A stretch of DNA of 64,000 nt from JABDMD01 sp965203475 (GTDB taxonomy: Bacteria; Pseudomonadota; Gammaproteobacteria; UBA4575): positions 1,612,001 through 1,676,000 of the forward strand of contig OZ241890.1 in the NCBI GenBank assembly GCA_965203475.1. Direction: 5' to 3'. The translations under genes and the position numbers were made by a program. Position 1 is the first letter of the stretch. The number at the start of each line of letters is the position of its first letter. The notes under the pieces are model-generated. The model was given only the letters and a program-made list of their open reading frames with translations. It ran no database searches and had not been told where the DNA came from. Positions 52,825 to 61,445 of this stretch are shown in pieces.

Positions 52825-53277
52825 ATGGCCGTCAAACGTAAAGCTACCACCAAAAGGAAAGCTAAACGTCGCACTACTAAGCGTAAAGCGACAAAACGTA
52901 AATCTACCGCTAAGCGTAAAGCAGTTAAGCGCAAGGTCAAACGTAAAGTAAAACGTAAGGTCAAGCGTAAAAAAGCCGCTAAGCGCAAGGTAAAACGTAA
53001 AGTAAAACGCAAGGTTAAGCGAAGAGCAAAAGCTAAGCGTAAAACCAAACGCAAAGTAAAACGTAAGGTAAAACGCAAAGTTAAGCGAAGAGCAAAAGCT
53101 AAGCGTAAAACCAAACGCAAAGTAAAACGTAAGGTAAAACGCAAAGTTAAGCGAAGAGCAAAAGCTAAGCGTAAAACCAAGCGTAAAGTCAAACGCAAGA
53201 CCAAGCGCACCAAACGCAAAGTGAAGCGTAAGGTGAAGCGTGCCGTTAGACGCGCAGTACGACGTAAAAAGCGCTAG
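52825..53277 (+). CDS. Lys/Arg-rich histone H1-like repeat protein
   Basis: 150 residues made almost wholly of Lys, Arg, Val, Ala and Thr, in repeated (K/R)xKRK units, so it is strongly basic. The start ATG at 52825 has GGAGGGAG upstream; an earlier in-frame TTG at 52810 is not needed. The central part is a 66-bp repeat (VKRRAKAKRK and TKRKVKRKVKRK): units at 53014-53079 and 53080-53145 are identical base for base, and a third begins at 53146. It resembles the C-terminal repeat of AlgP and chlamydial Hc proteins, which bind DNA. A DNA-compaction role is likely. Followed by a strong terminator. Confidence 0.85.
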   Translation: MAVKRKATTKRKAKRRTTKRKATKRKSTAKRKAVKRKVKRKVKRKVKRKKAAKRKVKRKVKRKVKRRAKAKRKTKRKVKRKVKRKVKRRAKAKRKTKRKVKRKVKRKVKRRAKAKRKTKRKVKRKTKRTKRKVKRKVKRAVRRAVRRKKR

Positions 53278-53295
53278 GACTAACCATCCAAAGCA

Positions 53296-53325
53296 AAAAA
53301 AGGGCTCTACCAAGAGCCCTTTTTT
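53296..53325 (+). terminator. Intrinsic terminator after the histone-like gene
   Basis: An AGGGCTCT / AGAGCCCT stem (8 bp), extended by A-T pairs on the outside to about 13 bp, with the loop ACCA and a T-run on the plus strand. The A-run on the left gives a T-run on the minus strand too, so it may also serve ilvA from the other side. Confidence 0.9.
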
Positions 53326-53365
53326 ATGCGCGACTCAGTATGGTTGCGCTTAAATTTTGACTACT

Positions 53366-54880
53366 TTAGCCTAGAAATAGCTTATAAATGGGGTTATAGG
53401 TTTCTTCCCAATAGTGGTAACCGAGCTCTTCAAGAAATGAATCAAATGTAGTGCGCTGCGAAGATGGAACTTGAATGCCGACCAATACACGCCCATATGC
53501 AGCACCATGATTTCGATAATGAAACAAACTGATGTTCCATTCCTGGCCTATCGTTTCTAAAAACCTCAATAAAGCACCTGGACGTTCCGGGAACTCAAAG
53601 CGGAATAAAATTTCATCATCTAGCTCAGGGCAATGGCCACCTACCATATGTCGCAAATGCAGGATGGCCATTTCATTATCAGAAATATCCAGTGCTGCAT
53701 AGCCATGTGAATTCATCAAATCAAGCAAATGAGATTTTTCTTGATCTGCATTTTCAACCTTAATGCCTACAAATATATGTGCATCTGTAGTATCCGCATA
53801 TCTGTAATTGAATTCTGTAATACCTCGAGAACCAAGCAGACGACAAAACTTTAAAAAACTACCGGGAATTTCCGGAATGGTTACCGCAAATAAGCATTCT
53901 CGTCGTTCTCCAAGTTCGGCACGTTCAGCCACATGACGCAAGCGATCAAAATTAATATTGGCGCCACAGTTTATGCCAACTAAAGTTTGCTTCTTGACCT
54001 CTTCTCTGGCGATATACTGCTTGATGCCTGACAAAGATAATGCCCCCGCCGGTTCAACCAAGGTGCGGGTTTCATCAAAAATATCTTTAATGCCTGCGCA
54101 TATTTCATCCGTGGTAACTAATAAAACTTCGTCGATTAAATCTTTGGCAATTTCAAACGTGATTTCACCAATTTGTCTAACCGCAACACCATCCGCAAAA
54201 ATCCCTACCTGTTCCAATTCAACTCTTGAGTTGGCTTGCAAAGCCGCATGCATGGTTGGTGCATCCTGCGGTTCTACTCCAATTACTTTTATGTCCGGTT
54301 GATAATGTTTGAGATAGGCTGCCATTCCTGCAATCAATCCACCACCACCAATTGGAATGAATATAGCATCAATTTTTTCAGTATGTTGACGCAGTATTTC
54401 CATAGCAACAGTTCCCTGTCCTGCAATGACATCGATGTCATCATACGGATGCACATAGGTTAGATTTTGTTCTTTTGCCAACTGCAAGGAATGCTCATGG
54501 GCTTCGTCATAGGTGTCCCCAAACAACACTGCCTCACCACCAAGGCGGGTTACCGACTCTACTTTTATACTGGGAGTTGTTTGCGGCATAACGATGGTCG
54601 CAGGTATATTAAGTTTATTCCCAGCTAAGGCGACACCCTGTGCATGATTTCCTGCAGAGGCTGCAATTACACCATGTTGTTTTTCTTGCTCCGTCAAATG
54701 GGCGATTTTGTTATAGGCACCTCGTAGTTTAAATGAGAACACACTTTGCTGATCTTCTCTTTTTAGCAAAATTTTGTTTTCTAGACACGCAGAGATCACG
54801 CCTACGTGTTCAAGTGGTGATTCAATCGCCACATCATAGACTTTGCTGTTTTCTATTTTTTTAACAAGTTCGGGTTTCAT
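53366..54880 (-). CDS. ilvA: Threonine dehydratase, biosynthetic (IlvA)
   Basis: 504 residues from the ATG at 54880; an ATG ten codons earlier is possible. The PLP lysine lies in FSFKLRGAYNK (about residue 54), the phosphate loop is GGGGLIAG, and two C-terminal ACT-like regulatory domains follow (IPEIPGSFLKF and FEFPERPGALLRF), the form inhibited by isoleucine. It makes 2-oxobutanoate from threonine, the first step to isoleucine. Divergent from rpiA. Confidence 0.95.
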   Translation of the reverse strand: MKPELVKKIENSKVYDVAIESPLEHVGVISACLENKILLKREDQQSVFSFKLRGAYNKIAHLTEQEKQHGVIAASAGNHAQGVALAGNKLNIPATIVMPQTTPSIKVESVTRLGGEAVLFGDTYDEAHEHSLQLAKEQNLTYVHPYDDIDVIAGQGTVAMEILRQHTEKIDAIFIPIGGGGLIAGMAAYLKHYQPDIKVIGVEPQDAPTMHAALQANSRVELEQVGIFADGVAVRQIGEITFEIAKDLIDEVLLVTTDEICAGIKDIFDETRTLVEPAGALSLSGIKQYIAREEVKKQTLVGINCGANINFDRLRHVAERAELGERRECLFAVTIPEIPGSFLKFCRLLGSRGITEFNYRYADTTDAHIFVGIKVENADQEKSHLLDLMNSHGYAALDISDNEMAILHLRHMVGGHCPELDDEILFRFEFPERPGALLRFLETIGQEWNISLFHYRNHGAAYGRVLVGIQVPSSQRTTFDSFLEELGYHYWEETYNPIYKLFLG

Positions 54881-54986
54881 GAATAGATACTTAGAATCGT
54901 AGCAGTGCATGATAAGTCATGCTTTTTTTAATTACTGCAGGTATTATCTAGGGAAAACTAAACCTTTCATACCTTCTCAGGCCAAA

Positions 54987-55640
54987 ATGTCTACGGAAAA
55001 CAAAAAAAAGATTGCGGCTGAGGCCGCTATTGATTACATCCAGCTTAACGACGTGGTAGGTGTAGGCACGGGTTCTACAGCCAATATTTTTATTGATACC
55101 TTAGCCAATATTAAATCCAAAATTGATGGAGCAGTAGCAAGTTCTGAGGCTACAGCCGAGCGGCTACGTAAACACGGAATACAAGTACTCGATTTAAACA
55201 GTGTTTCCTCCCTTCCAATCTATGTAGATGGTGCTGATGAAGCAACGACCCATAAACATCTAATTAAAGGTGGTGGAGGCGCATTAACTCGTGAAAAAAT
55301 TGTTTCAGCCGTGAGTGAAAAGTTTATCTGCATTGCAGACGACTCTAAGCTCGTAAATGTGTTAGGTGCATTTCCTCTACCCGTTGAAGTGATCCCCATG
55401 GCACGAAGCTATGTGGCAAGACAGTTGGTCAAGCAGGGCGGTGTTCCTGAACTACGTGAAGACTATGTAACTGACAATGGAAACCTGATATTGGATGTGC
55501 ATAATTTAGAAATTATGAACCCCGTTGAAATGGAGCGTGATATTAACAACATTGCAGGTGTCGTTACCGTCGGTATTTTTGCGCTGCGACCGGCTGATGT
55601 GCTTATTTTGGGAAAGGAAAACAGTACTGAGATTATCTAA
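54987..55640 (+). CDS. rpiA: Ribose-5-phosphate isomerase A
   Basis: 217 residues from the ATG at 54987; the frame opens 26 codons earlier, but STENKKKIAAEAAIDYI is the family's N-terminus. Motifs GVGTGSTANIFID, DGADEAT and KGGGGALTREKI are all present. It interconverts ribose 5-phosphate and ribulose 5-phosphate. ilvA-rpiA divergence is found in E. coli neighbours too only loosely; here the 106-bp gap holds both promoters. Confidence 0.95.
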   Translation: MSTENKKKIAAEAAIDYIQLNDVVGVGTGSTANIFIDTLANIKSKIDGAVASSEATAERLRKHGIQVLDLNSVSSLPIYVDGADEATTHKHLIKGGGGALTREKIVSAVSEKFICIADDSKLVNVLGAFPLPVEVIPMARSYVARQLVKQGGVPELREDYVTDNGNLILDVHNLEIMNPVEMERDINNIAGVVTVGIFALRPADVLILGKENSTEII

Positions 55641-55661
55641 AGTAAAAATTGGAGAAGACGA

Positions 55662-56087
55662 ATGCGTAGGTGTTTAAAGTTTTTTATATGCTTAATTTTA
55701 AGTTGCATCGTTACCAGTGCATTTGCTCGTTCGCCATCTCTCCCCGGTGCACAGGTGTATATCATTAGCCCAGTGCATGGCGAAGTGGTAACGAGTCCAG
55801 TACTGATTCGATTTGGCTTACGCGCAATGGGTGTTGCGCCTGCAGGCATTGATATTAAAGGCACGGGTCACCATCATTTATTACTCAATGTCACACAATT
55901 ACCCGAACTTGATAAACCCATTCCAGCCGATGAACAGCATATTCATTACGGCAAGGGACAAACCGAAACATTCCTTGAATTGCCGCCGGGATCGCATAAT
56001 TTGCAATTACTGTTTGGCGATTATTTACATATTCCACATGATCCGGTGGTTAAATCAAAACCCATTACTATTCATGTGACAGAATAA
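55662..56087 (+). CDS. Secreted DUF4399 protein
   Basis: 141 residues with a signal peptide (cleavage near SAFARS). Sequence marks of DUF4399: VYIISPVHGEVVTSPV, GTGHHHLLLN (a His-rich motif that could bind copper or another metal), and the closing LELPPGSHNLQLLFGDYLH and HDPVVKSKPI. The protein is periplasmic with no known role. A GGAGAAG ribosome binding site precedes it. It follows rpiA by 21 bases, so co-transcription is probable. Confidence 0.88.
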   Translation: MRRCLKFFICLILSCIVTSAFARSPSLPGAQVYIISPVHGEVVTSPVLIRFGLRAMGVAPAGIDIKGTGHHHLLLNVTQLPELDKPIPADEQHIHYGKGQTETFLELPPGSHNLQLLFGDYLHIPHDPVVKSKPITIHVTE

Positions 56088-56108
56088 TAATCATTTAACA
56101 CAACTACA

Positions 56109-56855
56109 TTGGATTCATTTCGAAAACGATTAATCAATGGCGAACAATTAATTGGCACACTGGTTTCATTACCTAGCCCAGAAGTTGTTGAGTTATTAGC
56201 AAAATGTGGCTTTGATTGGCTGTTTATAGATGCTGAACATGGCGCATTTGATACCCTACAAATGCAGCACATGTTACAAGCTGCTGCAAATTATTCACCT
56301 TGTTTAATTAGAGTCGCCAGTCACGAGATCGTTGCCATCAAAAAAGCCCTGGATATAGGTGCAGCAGGAATCATCGTTCCGCAAATTAATACTGTGCAAG
56401 AAGCCACAGCTGCCGTTAGTGCAGCTAAATATCCAGCGCAAGGTCACCGTGGAATTGGATTGGCACGTGCGCATGAATATGGGTTATCGTTTGCAACCCA
56501 TATAGAAACGGCAAATCAAGAGACTTGTATTGTAATTCAAGCAGAAACCCGTGGTGCGATTGAAAATATAGATGCAATTGCTGCTATTGAGGGAGTCGAT
56601 GCAATTCTTATTGGTCCTTATGACTTATCCGCAAATCTCGGTCATACCGGGCATGTTAGCCATCCTGAAGTCGTAGGTGCAATTGAAAAAGTAGAACAGG
56701 CCTGTATACAAAATCAAAAACAACTCGGATATTTTGGTGTAAATGCGGAAGCTGTGCGTCCTTATATGGATCGAGGCTTTACTTTAATCACAGTAGGTGT
56801 CGACAGCATGATGCTACTCAGTGAAGCGCAATCTATTTTGAATGATCTCAAATAA
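56109..56855 (+). CDS. HpcH/HpaI aldolase family protein
   Basis: 248 residues from a TTG. Barrel motifs: LLAKCGFDWLFIDAEHGAFD (catalytic His region), PQINTVQEAT, the RGIGLARA loop and the metal Glu in VIQAETRGAIENI. The family cleaves or forms 2-keto-3-deoxy sugar acids or 4-hydroxy-2-oxo acids with pyruvate. Substrate unknown. It is followed after three bases by a cyclophilin-like protein, a consistent two-gene unit. Confidence 0.88.
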   Translation: MDSFRKRLINGEQLIGTLVSLPSPEVVELLAKCGFDWLFIDAEHGAFDTLQMQHMLQAAANYSPCLIRVASHEIVAIKKALDIGAAGIIVPQINTVQEATAAVSAAKYPAQGHRGIGLARAHEYGLSFATHIETANQETCIVIQAETRGAIENIDAIAAIEGVDAILIGPYDLSANLGHTGHVSHPEVVGAIEKVEQACIQNQKQLGYFGVNAEAVRPYMDRGFTLITVGVDSMMLLSEAQSILNDLK

Positions 56856-56858
56856 ACA

Positions 56859-57236
56859 ATGTCACGAACTCTGCTAGTCACAATTGGTGAGCATAAAATC
56901 AAGCTCAAAACACGCGACACTCCTACCGCACAATTAATTCTTGAAAAAACTCCTTTTGAGTCTAGCGCTCAAACGTGGGGAGAAGAAGTGTATTTTTCTA
57001 CACCTGTTTCAAATGTAGATCTAGAGCCTGATGCTAAAGATGTAGTAGCTCTTGGAGAAATTGCATACTGGGTGGAAGGTGATTGTATTGCCATTGGTTT
57101 TGGACCCACCCCTATCTCCCATGCCAATGAAATTCGCCTGGCCACCAAAACCAATATTTGGGCTGATACTGAGGATGACTTATTACAACTGATTAACGTT
57201 CGCAATGGCGAAAATATCCGAGTTGAAACAATTTAA
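56859..57236 (+). CDS. Cyclophilin-like fold protein (TM1367 type)
   Basis: 125 residues. The strands VTIGEHKIKLKTRDTPTAQLIL, WGEEVYFSTP and the glycine-poor GEIAYWVEGDCIAIGFGPTPIS correspond to the small cyclophilin-like proteins sometimes called Cyclophil_like. No peptidyl-prolyl isomerase activity is shown for these. Three bases after the aldolase gene. Its stop overlaps that of the convergent VanZ gene by four bases. Confidence 0.75.
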   Translation: MSRTLLVTIGEHKIKLKTRDTPTAQLILEKTPFESSAQTWGEEVYFSTPVSNVDLEPDAKDVVALGEIAYWVEGDCIAIGFGPTPISHANEIRLATKTNIWADTEDDLLQLINVRNGENIRVETI

Positions 57237-57655
57237 AACATTCCTGCAATTCGATATAACAATAAGCCTGTCAAAATTCCAGCGATATCCGCAACGAAAT
57301 CGGCCAAGCTAAAACTTCGATAGGGCACGAAGTATTGAATTACTTCGATGGAAATTCCAAACACTGCCAATAGTAATAAGACACTTAGGTAAGGTTTGGG
57401 TATCACATAAGCCGAACATAACAGAATTGCTAAAGCCAAAAATGCACTGAAGTGTAAAATTTTGTCAGATAGATTCACGGATAGCATGTTTGAGCCAGGA
57501 ATCATCGACAAAATTAATACTACAGCGAGGGCAAACCAGAACAGTGGTTTTGCGAAAGGTATTTTTAACATTAATTTGAATTCATGCGTTACTCTTACAG
57601 GCTTTTGTAGCCTAAGAATCCATAGTACCAGGCTGTAGAGTACTATATAAACCAA
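57233..57655 (-). CDS. VanZ-like family membrane protein
   Basis: About 140 residues with four spans; a start at 57571 (112 residues) would give the more usual VanZ size and drop a doubtful first hydrophobic stretch. The VanZ pattern appears as SDKILHFSAFLALAILL, then EVIQYFVPYRSFSLADFVADIAGILTG. VanZ proteins are linked to glycopeptide tolerance in some Gram-positives; here the role is unknown. Convergent with the cyclophilin-like gene. Confidence 0.8.
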   Translation of the reverse strand: MVYIVLYSLVLWILRLQKPVRVTHEFKLMLKIPFAKPLFWFALAVVLILSMIPGSNMLSVNLSDKILHFSAFLALAILLCSAYVIPKPYLSVLLLLAVFGISIEVIQYFVPYRSFSLADFVADIAGILTGLLLYRIAGMF

Positions 57656-57762
57656 GCATGCGTTCTACTAATACATTTGGATGCCAGGTTTTGCCTTTGT
57701 ACTTAATTTTTAAAGTTATACTACACAGGTATTTAAAACAACTTATAGAAGCCAGATAACAA

Positions 57763-58932
57763 TTGAAGATATTTTCTATTGTAGCAATGGTGATTGCTAT
57801 TAGCGTTGCGATTTTTCTTTACGTAGTACCTTCTCATATTGAGAAATCTCGAAATCAAATAAGTTCACTACAACTAGAATTTGAGGTTCCCTCTCATATA
57901 AAGTCATTACATGAATCCCTACTAATAGCTGATTTGCATGCAGACTCTTTACTGTGGGACCGTGACCTGAGTAAAAAAGCTAACTATGGGCATGCTGATA
58001 TCCCACGTCTTATCGAAGGCAATGTTGCTCTACAAGTATTTTCCGTAGTTACCAAATCACCAAAAAACTTAAATATTCATCAAAATGCTGACGACTCAGA
58101 CAACATTACATGGCTTTCTATTGCTCAAGCTTGGCCTCCGAAGACTTGGTTCCGTCTGCATGCACGCGCGCAGTATCAAGCTGAAAAATTAAATCAGATT
58201 GCAAAATTGCAATCGGATACATTTTTCCTAATCACGAACCAACAAGATTTAAAAAGGTATTTAAAGCTCCGCGCAAAGAATCAGAAAATAATAGCAGGCG
58301 TACTAAGCCTGGAAGGAGCACATGTACTTGAAGGAAAATTAGAACACCTAGAACAGCTCTATGCCTCCGGTTTCCGCATGCTAGGCTTGAGCCACTTTTT
58401 TGATAATAAAGTTGGCGGTTCTGCTCATGGGCTGAAGAAAGCAGGACTTACAGGGTTTGGCAAGCAAGTACTGGCACGTGCGAATCAATTAAATTTGATT
58501 ATTGATCTTGCCCATGCGTCTCCAATGCTTGTGCAGGATGTAATTCAATTTTACTCAGGTCCTATTTTGGTATCGCATACAGGCGTACAAAAAACCTGTC
58601 CATCACCTCGAAATTTAAGTGATAAGCAGATCAAACAAATTGCGCAAAAAAATGGGTTAATAGGAATAGGGTTTTGGCCTGGCGCCACTTGCTCCCAAGA
58701 CATTCAAGGCATTGTGCGTGCTATTCAGCATGTCACAAAACTGGTAGGCATTGAATATGTGGCTTTAGGTTCCGATTTTGATGGAAATGTAACTGTACCT
58801 TTTACGGCAGAGCATATGCAGCAATTAACCCATGCATTATTTGTCTCAGCTTATTCAGAAAAACAAATCCGAAAAATTATGGGAGAAAATATTATAAATT
58901 TTTTATTAGCTAATTTGCCAAAAAATTATTAA
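57763..58932 (+). CDS. Membrane dipeptidase (peptidase M19, renal dipeptidase family)
   Basis: 389 residues from a TTG start. An N-terminal hydrophobic segment (about 3-22) anchors or exports it. Metal ligands are seen: His-x-Asp in DLHADSLLW, Glu in LSLEGAH, His in GLSHFFDN and His in DLAHAS; substrate residues in VSHTG and GSDFDGN. These enzymes hydrolyse dipeptides, some with D-amino acids at the C-terminus. It overlaps the next gene by four bases at the 3' end (convergent). Confidence 0.9.
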   Translation: MKIFSIVAMVIAISVAIFLYVVPSHIEKSRNQISSLQLEFEVPSHIKSLHESLLIADLHADSLLWDRDLSKKANYGHADIPRLIEGNVALQVFSVVTKSPKNLNIHQNADDSDNITWLSIAQAWPPKTWFRLHARAQYQAEKLNQIAKLQSDTFFLITNQQDLKRYLKLRAKNQKIIAGVLSLEGAHVLEGKLEHLEQLYASGFRMLGLSHFFDNKVGGSAHGLKKAGLTGFGKQVLARANQLNLIIDLAHASPMLVQDVIQFYSGPILVSHTGVQKTCPSPRNLSDKQIKQIAQKNGLIGIGFWPGATCSQDIQGIVRAIQHVTKLVGIEYVALGSDFDGNVTVPFTAEHMQQLTHALFVSAYSEKQIRKIMGENIINFLLANLPKNY

Positions 58933-59327
58933 TTGTTTTCAGGCTTAATATCTTTTACTGAAGTGTAATTTTTATCTTTATATCGTAAATATACAATTTC
59001 TGTTGCAACATCAGAAAATAAGCGTTTTGGTTGTTCTTTGCAGTAGGTAATTACAAGATCTGTAAGCACATAGATATCTTCTCCCCAGGTAATATCATAT
59101 ACGTCACTGGAAGTGAAATTTATCCCAGACATAAATCCGGACAACCAAACAGCGCCCAATTCCTTGTAGGAACTTTCTTCCGCCTTTTCAATAAACTCAG
59201 CACAGGACATATTACCCATACCAATGGTTTCCCAATAACCGCCTCCATAGACTTCAGCTAAACTGATCTTGGAACTGCTAAGAATTAGTATTAAAAATAA
59301 AATACTAAAACGATTTGAGATGCGCAT
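58929..59327 (-). CDS. Small secreted protein, HdeA/Rap1a-like
   Basis: 132 residues with a signal peptide (cleavage near SLAEV). Pattern: MSCAEFIEKAEES...WLSGFMSGINF and ITYCKEQPKRLFSDVATEIVYLRY, with two cysteines (NMSC and ITYC) that could form one disulfide around a helical core. This is the layout of HdeA-like and Rap1a (Tai)-like proteins. The role could be acid protection or toxin immunity, but no toxin gene is nearby. Downstream of the hypothetical gene at 59337 by about nine bases, same strand. Confidence 0.6.
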   Translation of the reverse strand: MRISNRFSILFLILILSSSKISLAEVYGGGYWETIGMGNMSCAEFIEKAEESSYKELGAVWLSGFMSGINFTSSDVYDITWGEDIYVLTDLVITYCKEQPKRLFSDVATEIVYLRYKDKNYTSVKDIKPENN

Positions 59328-59336
59328 GACACTACA

Positions 59337-59735
59337 CTAATTTGCTTGGGCTTTTAATTCTGTAGAGCTTGCCGAACCCATGATAGAAAATTTTCTTTCA
59401 TCAGCAGGCCACTCGCCTACTAATACATACCCACTTAAACTTATCACTCGCCCGTTTTCTATTTGTAGTAAAAATTCAGCACCGGCCAACGTTTTTGGAT
59501 GTTCAGAAAATAGCGTTGCTCTAGTTTCATCAAAATTCTCACTTACAAGAGGAACGCTCGCAGGTAAATTAAAATACGTCGTAAACCCAACTTCTGTATA
59601 TTCGCGTGACTTAATCGTTGAACATTGAAGTTGGTGTTGCAAATGTTTTACATCCAGCTCATCACCGGAAACCAACTGTTGCAAAACATTATGTTCCAGC
59701 TCAGTAAGCAAGTTGTGATTTAGCGAAAGACCCAT
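59337..59735 (-). CDS. Hypothetical protein
   Basis: About 132 residues from the ATG at 59735; a GTG at 59795 would add 20 polar residues. No signal peptide or span. A first helix pair (LNHNLLTELEHNVLQQLVSGDELD) is followed by strands (AGAEFLLQIENGRVISLSGYVLVGEWP). Family not recognised. On the same strand as the secreted HdeA/Rap1a-like gene and nine bases before it. It lies downstream of rpsI. Confidence 0.55.
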   Translation of the reverse strand: MGLSLNHNLLTELEHNVLQQLVSGDELDVKHLQHQLQCSTIKSREYTEVGFTTYFNLPASVPLVSENFDETRATLFSEHPKTLAGAEFLLQIENGRVISLSGYVLVGEWPADERKFSIMGSASSTELKAQAN

Positions 59736-59882
59736 TCTGATAGATTTATTATTCTTATGCCCCTCATAGTATTGGGTTGTTGTGGTAATTTCCACAACAA
59801 CGTTGTATAGACATATATTGCCTATCTTCGACGGGTATTCAAGGAAGTAGTTACGAAAACTACAACCATATAGAAACCAAGC

Positions 59883-60275
59883 TTATCGCTTAGAGTATTG
59901 TTCTTTCTTTCTAGCCTTACGTAATCCGACTTTTTTGCGCTCAACTTCGCGCGCATCTCGTGTAAGAAACCCATTTTTGCGCAAGGGAGTACGAAGTTCA
60001 TCACTATAGTTGAGCAATGCGCGAGAAATGCCTAGCTGAATTGCTCCCGCCTGCCCGTTCAAGCCGCCACCTTTAACTTTTATATCAATATCAAATGAAT
60101 TTTTATGCTCCGTGACATCAAGAGGTTGACGTATGATCATGCGTGAAGTTTCTCGACCAAAGTAGCGGTCTAAAGAACGCATGTTGATAGTAATGTTGCC
60201 GGAACCTGGGCGTAAATAAACGCGAGCTGTTGAACTTTTCCTGCGTCCGGTACCGTAATATTGATCTTGAGGCAT
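59883..60275 (-). CDS. rpsI: 30S ribosomal protein S9
   Basis: 130 residues, exactly the E. coli length. QYYGTGRRKSSTARVYL at the N-terminus and the basic tail ending SKR that reaches the P-site tRNA are both present. Its partner rplM is 21 bases upstream. No unusual features. Confidence 0.98.
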   Translation of the reverse strand: MPQDQYYGTGRRKSSTARVYLRPGSGNITINMRSLDRYFGRETSRMIIRQPLDVTEHKNSFDIDIKVKGGGLNGQAGAIQLGISRALLNYSDELRTPLRKNGFLTRDAREVERKKVGLRKARKKEQYSKR

Positions 60276-60296
60276 TTTTATAAATTCTAACTTGTT

Positions 60297-60725
60297 TTAA
60301 AATTCTAATTCTTGAGGCTGTTGTGCTGTATGTTTGTGATCTGGGCCCGCATAGACCCGTAATTTTCTAAACATGGCCCGACCTAATGGGTTCTTAGGTA
60401 GCATACCTTTTACCGCTTTTTCGATTACACGCTCAGGATGCTTCGATAACATCTCTCCTAAGTTTATAGATTTGAGATTACCCACATAACCCGTGTGTTG
60501 ATGGTACATCTTGCCTTCCAATTTATTACCCGTAACCCTCACTTTTTCAGCATTGATTACCACAATACAGTCTCCTGTATCCACATGAGGTGTGTAGATT
60601 GGTTTATGCTTTCCTTTTAGTCGTTTCGCAATTTCACTGGCCAAGCGGCCCAAGGTCTTATCGGTTGCATCGATAAGATACCAATCACGCTGTACTTCTG
60701 CGGATTTTGCACTAACGGTGGTCAT
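60297..60725 (-). CDS. rplM: 50S ribosomal protein L13
   Basis: 142 residues from the ATG at 60725. The frame continues 45 codons upstream, across a hairpin, but TVSAKSAEVQRDWYLIDA is the normal L13 start. Typical stretches: DKTLGRLASEIAKRLKGKHK, YTPHVDTGDCIVVINAEK, and KGMLPKNPLGRAM. In E. coli L13 controls its own operon through the leader of rplM. Confidence 0.97.
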   Translation of the reverse strand: MTTVSAKSAEVQRDWYLIDATDKTLGRLASEIAKRLKGKHKPIYTPHVDTGDCIVVINAEKVRVTGNKLEGKMYHQHTGYVGNLKSINLGEMLSKHPERVIEKAVKGMLPKNPLGRAMFRKLRVYAGPDHKHTAQQPQELEF

Positions 60726-60821
60726 GAATAGGTTGTCACAAATGTGTATCTGAAAGGCGCGAAATAGTATCGAACTCCGCATGGGCTTACAAGATGACAA
60801 TACCTTCACTTTCACTTTTAG

Positions 60822-60857
60822 GGCAAAAAAAAGCGCAATGTTTGCACATTGCGCTTT
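60822..60857 (-). terminator. Hairpin and T-run upstream of rplM on the minus strand
   Basis: A 12-bp stem AAAGCGCAATGT / ACATTGCGCTTT around a four-base loop, followed on the minus strand by a run of eight T. It ends about 97 bases before the rplM ATG. It may end the transcript of the ferredoxin gene (61027-61332) or act as an attenuator in the rplM leader. The remaining gap 60858-61026 is AT-rich without coding frames. Confidence 0.8.
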
Positions 60858-61026
60858 CAAACTTTGTCTACCAGAAGTAGATGGAGGAGTTCTGAGCGTT
60901 ATCTAAACCATCAGAATATTCGTATTTTCTAATATAATTTATTAATTGTCAACTAATATTGTTTATAAAATACGAAAAAATGCCATTAAATTCTGCTAAA
61001 TGTATCTATTTTGACATAGTAGTGAT

Positions 61027-61332
61027 TCATATTTTGAGTCGCTCCACCACTTCCCCCTGGCCTAGGTGTTTTTCAATAATTTCATCTAGATCCTGGGTGT
61101 CTTTATAGGTGTACCAAACCCCTTCTGGATACACGACGGCCACCGGGCCTTCATCACAACGATCCAAACATCCTGCTTGATTGACCCGCACCCCTCCTTG
61201 CCCTGCAATACCTAACTCCTTGGTTCTTTTTTTTGCATAGTCACGTAATTCAGCTGCGCCATGATTTTGGCAACAGGCACTATCTTCACGCTGGTTTACA
61301 CACATAAAAAGATGGCGTTTGTAATAGGTCAT
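61027..61332 (-). CDS. Thioredoxin-like [2Fe-2S] ferredoxin
   Basis: 101 residues. The cluster ligands are of the thioredoxin-like ferredoxin type: Cys11, then the pair Cys20-Cys21 (SACCQNHGA) and GCLDRC near the middle. The rest follows the family: GVRVNQAGCLDRCDEGPVAVVYPEGVWY. Such proteins act as small electron carriers and are often near hydrogenase or Fe-S assembly genes, but none is here. Divergent from the glcF-like gene with a 113-bp gap. Confidence 0.85.
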   Translation of the reverse strand: MTYYKRHLFMCVNQREDSACCQNHGAAELRDYAKKRTKELGIAGQGGVRVNQAGCLDRCDEGPVAVVYPEGVWYTYKDTQDLDEIIEKHLGQGEVVERLKI

Positions 61333-61445
61333 TTTACCTTACCTGTTTTGAACTACAGACATAGACTTAAAGTATAGTACCAAGAGCATTTAACGCAGGT
61401 CTAATATAGAGTTTTATCGATACAAGTAAACACGCACTTAAGTAA

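Noticed and set aside
53014..53200. Tandem 66-bp repeats as a CRISPR array
   Set aside because: The units are in frame inside a gene, directly adjacent and without unique spacers, so they are coding repeats.
52797..53313. Long minus-strand open frames opposite the Lys/Arg-rich gene
   Set aside because: They are the mirror of a repetitive, stop-poor sequence; their Leu/Phe/Arg composition is an artefact of AAR/CGN codons read in reverse, and no ribosome binding site is present.
54909..54986. Longer RpiA form overlapping the ilvA start
   Set aside because: The added residues are not part of the RpiA fold, and the region is needed for the two divergent promoters.
60726..60860. Extended L13 with 45 more N-terminal residues
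   Set aside because: The extension crosses a terminator-like hairpin and does not resemble L13; the ATG at 60725 gives the normal length.
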